NCBI GenBank assembly: GCA_003194525.1
Contig: NBIV01000109.1
Coordinates: forward strand, 124,001-188,000
Direction: 5' to 3'
DNA length: 64,000 bases
Origin: Gracilariopsis chorda
Lineage: Eukaryota > Rhodophyta > Florideophyceae > Gracilariales > Gracilariaceae
How positions within the stretch are numbered: the stretch's first letter is position 1; each line of letters begins with the position of its first letter. Both the position numbers and the translations under genes were made by a program. Under the pieces are notes generated by a model. It saw nothing but the letters and a program-made list of their open reading frames with translations, was not told where the DNA came from and did not search any database. This document shows positions 56,069 to 64,000 of this stretch, piece by piece.

Positions 56069-56089
56069 TAAAAAAACTCACCACCACCA

Positions 56090-56225
56090 GCAGCATCAGC
56101 AGCAGCAGCAGCAAAGCTCGAGGCTTATTGGCTGCTGCTGTATGTTGACTATCACTGCTGCTGGGTGGCTGACATGACAGGAGTGCAAGCCACTCAGCAG
56201 CACAGTGGCTGGCACCGCAGTTACA
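56090..56225. repeat. CAG/CTG-rich simple repeat and inverted words
   Basis: (CAG)n at about 56,092-56,112 is followed by GCTGCTGCTG and GCAGCAC blocks. The words GGAGTGCAAGCCA and CCAGCCAATG are shared with 41,780-41,870. Confidence 0.6.
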
Positions 56226-57909
56226 TGTGCAGGCCAGCCAATGGCAATCAGTTGCACACTTGAACTCTCATTTAGCACCCAAAAGTAACAAATATTAAAA
56301 GTGGCACTGAAGAGTTACAGCTTACCGTTTGAAAGACTTAGCAGGCTTTCTGCTTGCCTCTGAGTGGCTGACGCTACAGAAACGACGGCTAAGCCAGCCA
56401 CTTAGCACTGCAAGGTTATTTGCAAACTCTATTCCATAATCCCTCTCGGCGCTACCCACCTTATTGGTTTGCAGGTCGTATGTGAGCAATAGCGAGCAGA
56501 AATGGCCTGCAGATCCCCCAAAGTCACCCTTATTCAGCGGCGCGCAGCGCTGCCCGCGGTCGAAAGCCACTTCTACTTTTTTAGGGATAATTAGTACAAC
56601 GTATATTAGTAGTGCGGCTAAGTGGCGCCAGATATCTTAACAAAACGAGTGATATCAGCTAATCTAGCGAAAGAAGTGCAGGTATCGCAACAAAGGCTTT
56701 CCCAAATATTAAACCATCTGTTTCTGCTTCGCGCACGAGCGTTATAATGTCAGGTAATCCATAACAACAGACACCCTACATAAGCACCTCAGCAAAGGCC
56801 ATTGCTTGGCAGAAAGAGGTATCGAATCATCGACATCCTCACAAGTTTTGCAAAAATGCCATACGTAGAAGACAAACAAATGGGGCTAGGCCTCAACCAC
56901 CTTTTATCATACAATCCTCTTTGCCACTCGTGCGAGCCACTGAAAACCTCCGCAACACAGCACACTTCACCAAGACATTAATACCAGTTGAAGCATAGAT
57001 TTCAAGCCGGTGGAAGCTGAAACCGATGAACTGTTTTCTTGACGAGATTTCACAAGTTATAATTTGTGAAAGTAGGCACCGTCGGACATTCTTTAAGTTT
57101 CACCCATCGCAGCCACTAGAAGCAGCAGTAGATGTACGTTTGCGACGAATAATACCACTTTGTTTCATTTCGCAAATGGACGCGTCAAGTTCTTGTGCTA
57201 AGAAAAAGAGCAGAATGGTGGCTCAAGACATAATGGTTCAAGACACATCCGGTCTCGCCACATTGTAAATCAAAATTGGTTCTTGGAAAAGCACCAGCAG
57301 GCAAGTTGGCAATCCTGCTCTCTCGTACCTTGCGTGGTAGATACCCAATGTTGCTCTCTACGCAGAACCAAACCAGAACGGAAAGTTGGCAGTCTCGCTT
57401 CCTCGGACTAAGTTTGCGGGTATTCAGTACTATACATCTTGTTACTGGATCCCGTGAGAATCAGAAAAAACCTCACACGTTAATGACATGGCAGGATTTA
57501 TCGCTTCACCTCGCCTCTTCTCTAGTCTCGAGAAATTCACGTGAAGAGTTTTACCATATACATATCGATCGAAAGAGGGATGTCAATATCTGGTTTTCTC
57601 GGTGCTGACTTCTACTTGGCCAGGTGAAAGACGGTGATCCTTGTGTGTAGGACGTATCATCGAGTTGTCTGCGGAGTACGTATCCGAACTACAAGCAGCA
57701 GCAAAGATTTTTTTGTCCTCCGATCCATAAGAGGAGAACATATTCAGAGCTTTAGTTGGTTCTGTGTGTGTTGGAGACTGTTTAGCTCCAACACCATCTC
57801 TTTCTTGAGACTTTGTTTATAACTTTGACAAATTATTCGTTTCTTCGAGACAAAAGGGTCTACAAACTCTCTTTTCTGGTTTCGCATAGCACTAGGCACC
57901 CGGAACCGG
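56226..57909. other. No supported gene upstream of the large RTX-like gene
   Basis: Includes a GC hairpin at 56,537-56,557 (inverted relative of the 35,430 and 41,591 hairpins) and weak frames at 57,026-57,268 and 57,276-57,608 that I do not trust. Confidence 0.4.
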
Positions 57910-57916
57910 TATAAAA
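57910..57916 (+). promoter_or_regulatory. TATA box of the RTX-like gene
   Basis: TATAAAA lies 139 bases before the ATG at 58,049, which has the context CATCATGG. A transcription start around 57,940 would leave a leader of about 110 bases. Eukaryotic promoter architecture in front of a bacterial-type protein. Confidence 0.5.
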
Positions 57917-58048
57917 CGAGATGAAATTCAAATGTGAGGTTAGACGAGTGTAACATCAAGCATCACTGCATTTGTGTACATTTTCCCGTCTTCGAATTCT
58001 TATCTTTCGCACTAAGTGTTTATACAGCTTCTGCCATCTTCCGCCATC

Positions 58049-61000
58049 ATGGCGGACGAACCTGAAGTTTTCAATGTTGCTGCCCAAGCCGAGTTCTTGA
58101 CGGGCTTCGTTCATTCATTACCAAACAGATGCCATAGGTTCCTTGGTTATGGAGATAAGAATGCGTTAGAAGCAATGGATTCCATTGATACTATTGGGGA
58201 TGCAATGCGCCGAGCCAACGTTTCCGAAGAATACATTACCGCCGTTGAGAGTATTAAGGACGATGTTGAAATTAAAGCAGCGATTTCCCTGTTAGAGAGC
58301 TCACTGGAAGGGAAAGCCAACGTAGATCGACTTGCAAAGAACGTGCCAAATCCAGAGCCCATCTCGAAATTCGTTGCCTTCCGTGATGATCCCGGCGTGA
58401 AGCGAGAAGTGCTGACTGGCAAAACAGTAGACGGGGAAACGGACCTCATACGCTTCAGCAACTACATTACTGGGCCAGGAACCACTGTAGGAGGAGCAGC
58501 CGTTTCTATGCCGTTGAATCTCGCTGATATGGCTCTTGCTTTCAACAATGTTCCACTATACAGGTACTTGAAGCTGACCAAAAAGCTAAAGGAGGCCAAT
58601 CGCAGTATTATTCGGTTTGTTGATGATCAAGAAAAAGCTTTCAAACTATTCGGACGTCGTCCTTTTGAGGTTCATAAACCAAGAAAGCCATATACGATAC
58701 AGCTCATCAGGACGGTTTCAGGAATTGTTAAAGAGGGTCTGTTTGTAAAAGACGTTTTCAATGCGAGGGATGCGATATACAAGCGACGATTTTTGGCGCT
58801 GAAAGACCTCGAAATTGAGACTAGGAAGCGCAAAAGCAGAATTCGCGGTCAGAAAAGGCTTGCTTTGGTTGGAACCGGTGTACAGGGTGTGACCAGTACT
58901 TATGGAATTGCAAATGGTGTTGTTGATATTGCAGCCGGGGATCAAATGATAGATAACGCTGAAACGCGTTTTAAGAACGGTGAGATTGACTAAGAAACGT
59001 ACAATCGAGCTTTAAGTAACGCACATTTGCGCGTAGCGCAAGGTAACTTTGGAATTGGGGATGGGCTCAACAATCTGCGCCGTATAGCGATGGACAAATT
59101 GGCTGAAAAGACCAAGGGCTTGCGCTTTGGGCTTAGACACTTCGTTTCGCCTCAGTCGTCGGGGGGGTCTTTCCCTGGCAATGGGCGTCACCGCAATTGC
59201 TAAGCACTCTATGGCGGCGCAAGATGCTTTTAAGGGAGGTTATTACTCAAGGGGTGTGGTGTATGGAATCATGGCCGGACTGGACACTTTGTCGGTTATT
59301 CTCGACGGCGTCAGTATGGCTTTTGATTGTATTCCCGGTGTTGGTACCGCTATTTCGCTAGTCGTGGATGTGTTGAATACTCTCGTTGATTTTACCAACA
59401 TGATTATTGGATTTTTTGTTGATATGGTCGATAACAGGAGTTCTGAAGAATTAGTCAAAGAATCATTTGCTTCTTACCTTAAGTCTTCTGCCTTCCAAAG
59501 CTACATTGATCGGCAAGCAGAAGCTTACAAGGAACAAGGCTACGACTTATCCGTGTACATGGTAGATGCGAAAGCTCTGGGTCTTGAAGAAGAAGGGGTA
59601 GACTATTCCAAAATCGACGATACTATCATAAGGAAACTGAGTGACAAGGCAGTAGCAGATGCAACCGACATAACCCTTCGAAAGGCCATTCTTGACGACA
59701 GCTCCACTGGAAGCGCGTTATATGGAGGCTTAAGTGATGATATGATCCTTGCAGGAGCAGGAGGCGACACGCTATATGGCCTAGATGGAGATGATCTCTT
59801 GTTCGGAGAAGCTGGAAATGATTCCATTTACGGTGGTCCGGGAAATGACTATCTGAACGGTGGAACATCAGCAGATGATCTTTTCGGAGGAAAAGATGAT
59901 GATCTTATAGCTTACGAACCTGGCATCGATCGCATTGCCGATGGTGGCGACGGTGCTGATACAATTAAGATCTCTTCGGATTTTTTTCGCCAAAAATACA
60001 ATAAGGCACAGAACAGCACTAGTCTTCGAGGAGGCCGGAAGAAATCGAGTTTATGTGTATCTTCGCCCAGGAGGGCGTGGAGGAGTAGCTCTCGGAGCAT
60101 TGCTTGACAGTTTTTATGCGCTTTCAAATCCAATGCATCAACCTGCATTCTCGCCAGAGTCACCAGAGGCAAGCGAACTCGTGGAACTCTATGAGAGCGA
60201 CAGGGAGAGTTACGTATCAGAAAGCAGTTTAACGGGGTCATATTTTTGGTATCTTGCGAGGAGGGGTACGAAATGCTATCTGACAGATGGTGGGCACATC
60301 TATAGCTGCACAAAAAGCATAACAGGAGAAATTGGAGAATTCAAGAAATCGGCGTACAGCATCGACAGCATCTCTTCCAGCTTGGCCGTTTACAATGAGA
60401 CGTATAATATTATGGTGTACAATGGAAATTCCAAACTGAAAGCAATATTCACATTTGCTTTCAGGAGACCGAACAGCATTGTCAATGTTGAGAACGTCAG
60501 TGTCAGATTCAGTTCCGACTCGGGATCTGCGGTTGATACGAGCTGTCAAGTAATCGGAGGTCCAAACACAGCGGTGATCGAATCTTCCTGTGGAGACAAT
60601 ACATACATATACACGGGAAACAGGAACACAGTTGTTTTGGTTACGCTGTCCAAATCTTCCTCTTGGCAAATCTACAAGTCCATCATTGGAGGATCTGGAA
60701 GCAATACTTTGGTTCTCAACGGGACTAACAGCACGGCTGGTTATTCGCTTGAACGACACCAAATTATGCTGCTTGACCATGACATTGACTTGGTAAACGC
60801 AAATCGAGTGGAAAACGAAGCAAATAGGGGACTCTGGTTTGGAGACGAGCAGAAAGTCAATCGAGGAATATTTGTCAAGAACATGCAAACGATCAAGTTT
60901 TCCAACAGTCAGAGCGACAATGACGCGTTCCGCATTGATTGCACTAATCTCTCCGCAGGCCATCATTTCATTCTTGACAGCCATGTAAATGGTGCGCGCT

Positions 61001-62823
61001 TTTACGGAAGTGCTGGGGATGACAAAATCTCTATCACAATGATGAGCGGTACCAATAACATCATTGACGCATACGGAGGGAAGAACATGCTTTCTATGGA
61101 ATCATGCGAGATATCTGCAGATATGAATATTGACATCAACCCAATACCGAGAGCTCGAGCAGGTTCGATTAAAGGAGAAAATTGCGAAGTTGAGTTGAAA
61201 AACTTCAGTAGCGTTCGCGGTAATGCGCGTACTACATTCATTGGAGGTCATACGGAAAACAACAATCTTCTTATTGCCAGTGGCGGAGAATGTACTGTGA
61301 GCTCTCGTGGAGGAAATAACACGCTAGTGGCAATGCGAGGTCGCCATGTTCTAAAAGGTGGAACAGGAAGTGATATTTTCGAGGTATACGGCCCTTTGAT
61401 GACAGAGTTTGTCATTGTTACGGTTACAAGGAGAGAACGTCTGCCAGTAGCAACGTGCATGGGCGCCGTATCACAGGCCGCAGTACTTGCTATACCTGTA
61501 CTCCAAAACGATTCTCCTGAGGTCAAGTTGAACACCGCTCAAGTTGTGGATTCGCGTGGAAATCGTATTTCTGGCAAGGGCGCTGTCACCATCTCGAGTG
61601 ACAAGCGTTCAATTACGTTCTCCGAACTATCTGCTTTTGATTTTATGGACCAAAAACTCACCGAAATTGTAAGGATCCAGTACGTCACTGAAGGCTCTAC
61701 TGCAGTGATTGAAGAGCACACGGAAGGAAACGCCCTGATGTTGCATGGGTTCTCGAGCAAATCACAGCTTGACTTGGAAGTTGATTCTACTGGCGATCTG
61801 CTTTGGAAGGATTCTAGCGGTCGACTTGTTCTAACGGACAAGTATTGGGGTGATCTTTTCCGTGCTGGAATCCGAAATCTTGATCTACTGTTCTCAAACT
61901 TCGCATCCCGATTTCCAACCATTCAATTAAACAGCACCGACCCAAATACCAATGAGATGAGCTACGAACAAGTATTCGATTTCTTAAGCGAGAAACTGGG
62001 TCATCTGAAGACTAGTATAAACGATTTTGGAAACACCCTTGAAGTCACCAACCCCACAACAAACATTGTCGACGCCAAAGACGGTGGGAACTATATTTAC
62101 GGAAAGTCCAAAAATGTGTCGTACATATCTGGGGTTGGTAACGACATCATTGACTTAAGTGCCCTCGGTGAAGGAACCAGTTCGGATGCTTCGCAAACAT
62201 CTGTGCAGACAGGAGAAGGAGACAAGGTGGTTATTGTGACTGGCAATGCTGGTCCTGTGCAGATCAATTTCGGAGTAAGTTCTCGTAAAAAGAGGAGCAC
62301 GAAGATACTTGTATTCCAAGGGGTGGACGCCAGTCAAGTGCTTACTTCTGAAGGGCTCACTTTCATGACTGGAACGTCAACAATAACTTTGGACTCCCCT
62401 CCTGATATGCTAGTCTTCTCTCGAGACTTGTACATGGTGATCGACGATGTCGACTTGTTTGTAACCACTCGAAGAGCCAATAATCCTTCTCCTTTCTTCT
62501 ACAATCGAGTTCTCAATGATAATCTTGAACAGTACGGAAATTTTAGGAATACCCACGAAGAGCGCATTTTTCTGCAAATTACGCCACAAACGGGCGTCTT
62601 ACAAATCAAACTATTGGACGGCACTGAGGTGTTGCATACATGGAAGATACCAATAAGAGCCGTTTTCGACCTCGAGGCAGTTAACATTTCGCACGGATGT
62701 CAGCTTGAATTCCAATTTGGCATCGGACTTTCAGAGGGAGTGTACGACGCACAAAAAATTCGAAAGCTTGTCATGGATTGCCTTCGTTCCAGTGAGAGAC
62801 ACACGGTGGTAAGAGATCGTCGA
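58049..62823 (+). pseudogene. Very large RTX/VCBS-type secreted-protein-like gene, broken
   Basis: ATG at 58,049. Part 1 (to 58,993) is a 314-codon helical region without an obvious signal peptide, ending in-frame at TAA 58,991; the same frame continues past it to about 59,150. A frame change at the G7 run 59,161-59,167 leads to part 2. It has hydrophobic helices with Gly turns (GVVYGIMAGLDTLSVILDGV, CIPGVGTAISLVVDVLNTLV; 59,250-59,440) resembling membrane-inserting domains, then RTX nonapeptides (59,715-59,965). A frame change at the T7 run 59,981-59,987 leads to part 3, a long open frame to 62,826. It has further degenerate RTX-like turns and a VCBS/cadherin-like block with VLQNDSPEV (about 61,500-61,690). 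It resumes at 63,720 after an insertion. Proteins of this type are known mainly from bacteria. Whether it acts as toxin, adhesin or matrix protein cannot be told from sequence. Confidence 0.7.
59715..59965 (+). repeat. RTX (hemolysin-type) calcium-binding nonapeptide repeats
   Basis: Consecutive GGxGxDxLx turns: GLSDDMILAG, AGGDTLYGLDGDDLLFG, AGNDSIYGGPGNDYLNG, KDDDLIAYE and GGDGADTIKI. In known proteins each pair of turns binds Ca2+ in a parallel beta-roll, folding only at extracellular Ca2+ levels. Confidence 0.9.
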
Positions 62824-62824
62824 T

Positions 62825-62960
62825 GACCCGGGATGTCATTAAACTCGCCCAGGCGATCGGCGGACTGGTCGCCTTCGTCGACCTGGGATGTCTCTAAAAG
62901 CGACCAGGCAGTCGGCAGACCGACGGCCCCAAGCGACCTGGGTGGCACTGTCCAGAAAAG
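62825..62960. repeat. Imperfect 55-bp direct repeats
   Basis: Units beginning GACCCGGGATGTC, GACCTGGGATGTC and GACCTGGGTGGCA start 55 bases apart (about 62,825, 62,880 and 62,935). They lie at the 5' end of the insertion. Confidence 0.6.
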
Positions 62961-63708
62961 GCCCCCGCTAAGCTGTGCGAAACGGTAGGCACGACGCACG
63001 CGCTTCCCGGAAGATCTTGCCAGCCTTTCCCTGAGTTTTCCCGGAAGGGTCAGGAGTTTCCTACGGAAACTGAGGCGGCAGTCTTACCTCACGCAGCATC
63101 TCAGCATCGCGTGGATAATGGAAGAAAACAGGCCCGCCCGTACAAGGATCTGAATGGTTTTACAGGGTTTTTACGGAACTTGCGCCAGGATTGAAGAAAA
63201 GCACGTGTGTTAGGTCGGTTCAACTACCCGAAATCGCCAAGGGTAAAGAGGAAAGGATGGGTAGAACGTCGTTAGTGCTTCTAGACGACGAAAACGAGGC
63301 ACATTGGAATCCGCCTTGTCGTGGTGTGCCCCTTAGCTGACGTCCTCTGGTGGAAAGGGAAGGAATAGCAGAGAAAAGAATGGAAAAGGCGAGTCGCGTC
63401 AGAACGAAATGGATCCGATCTCGGGTCTTCCCGTAGAAGCTTGGTACTAATCTTTCCATGTTCCGAGATAGTAGCTAGTGAGCGCAACACGGCTGCTGCA
63501 AGGTGAGAGCAAGCAGCAGTCATCGGCTACATTCCGGGGACATGAATAGAGATTGGTACTACGGGACAGAGAAAATCTTTCTTTCCGAGGAGCTTTACGT
63601 ACATAGAGTTTAGCATGCTAGACGAAGAAAAGCTCCCCTGTAGAGTTAGATTCTACCACAATGCCGTAATCAGGTAATGTGTGCCCATAAAAAAGAAGAA
63701 GAAGAAGA
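62825..63708 (+). mobile_element. 884-bp A-tailed retroposon-like insertion in the RTX-like gene
   Basis: Flanked by an 11-base direct repeat with one mismatch: AGATCGTCGAT (62,814-62,824) and AGATCGTTGAT (63,709-63,719). The right end is A-rich, CATAAAAAAG then (AAG)n (63,688-63,708). A long duplication plus an A-rich 3' end is typical of LINE-driven insertion. The body is GC-rich, starts GACCCGGGATG, has no coding frame and begins with imperfect 55-bp repeats. The gene's reading frame is conserved across the insertion when one repeat copy is discounted, which supports the boundaries. Confidence 0.75.
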
Positions 63709-63719
63709 AGATCGTTGAT

Positions 63720-64000
63720 ACCTTACCACAGTCTACGCTTCTGAGTCTAGCACGCAAACAATATACCTTCCCGATGTTGATACGTTGGTGTACGCAGACC
63801 AAGACGGTGGTGAGATTTACGGCGGTTCAGGAAATAATGTGCTCAAAGCAACAGGTTCCCACCAGGTATTGAACACAGGACGCTGCCAGAGTTCTTCTGG
63901 CAAGGACATTGTTCACATTGCTTCAGATGCCGAAGATACAAGTGTGCAATTGATTGCTCGAGGGGATACTCTGGTTGTTGGTCAGAAGTTCATTGTGATC
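63720..64000 (+). pseudogene. Continuation of the RTX-like gene, runs off the right edge
   Basis: Open for about 93 codons to the end of the window, in phase with part 3 of the gene before the insertion. It shows further RTX-like turns (DQDGGEIYGGSGNNVLK, about 63,800-63,850) and beta-rich sequence (TSVQLIARGDTLVVGQKF). The gene therefore extends beyond 64,000. Confidence 0.7.

Overview
This is eukaryotic nuclear DNA, dense with mobile elements. It holds chromodomain Ty3/gypsy retrotransposons (chromoviruses), a PIF/Harbinger transposon, a Rep/helicase Helitron, solo LTRs, tRNA-like and A-tailed retroposon sequence, a decayed tyrosine recombinase and a decayed copy of replicative DNA polymerase delta. 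Few open frames are intact. TATA boxes, a possible short intron and the element set suggest an alga or another protist with a repeat-rich genome. A red alga is one plausible guess, but the sequence does not settle the taxon.

Layout. (1) 1-20,650 is a Russian doll. A Harbinger element (83-4049, TSD TGA) lies inside the reverse transcriptase of gypsy A (minus strand, from beyond the left edge to 8906). Gypsy A lies inside the 5' LTR of gypsy B (plus strand, 8907-16208). Gypsy B lies in the gag region of an older, heavily decayed gypsy E (16209 to about 20,640). (2) 20,650-23,095 holds unassigned coding-like remnants and an LTR-like repeat. (3) 23,096-32,006 is a complete gypsy D (minus strand, 526-bp LTRs, TSD GGTAG) that also carries a long accessory frame on the opposite strand. 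(4) 32,007-34,200 has weak host-like coding traces. (5) 34,204-35,400 is the pol end of gypsy F, broken by a Helitron (about 35,430-40,435, minus). (6) 40,400-43,450 has tandem repeats, GC hairpins and small frames. (7) 43,452-52,900 has an intact RING-finger frame, a DNA polymerase delta-like pseudogene joined to a long coiled coil, a Crypton-like tyrosine recombinase pseudogene, hairpin tandem repeats and orphan frames. (8) 53,117-55,456 has two LTR-type repeats, one a perfect solo LTR of family A (TSD AGATC). (9) 58,049-64,000+ is a very large bacterial-style protein gene with hydrophobic helices, RTX calcium-binding repeats and a VCBS/cadherin-like segment. It sits behind a TATA box and is interrupted by an 884-bp A-tailed insertion.

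Two decay patterns recur. In-frame stops in the elements are mostly explained by C-to-T (or G-to-A) changes. Four frameshifts in otherwise good frames fall exactly at 7-base homopolymers, so some apparent breaks may be assembly errors. The best candidates for something undescribed are the RTX-like giant protein in a eukaryote, the antisense gene of gypsy D, the polymerase/coiled-coil fusion and the nearby tyrosine recombinase element.
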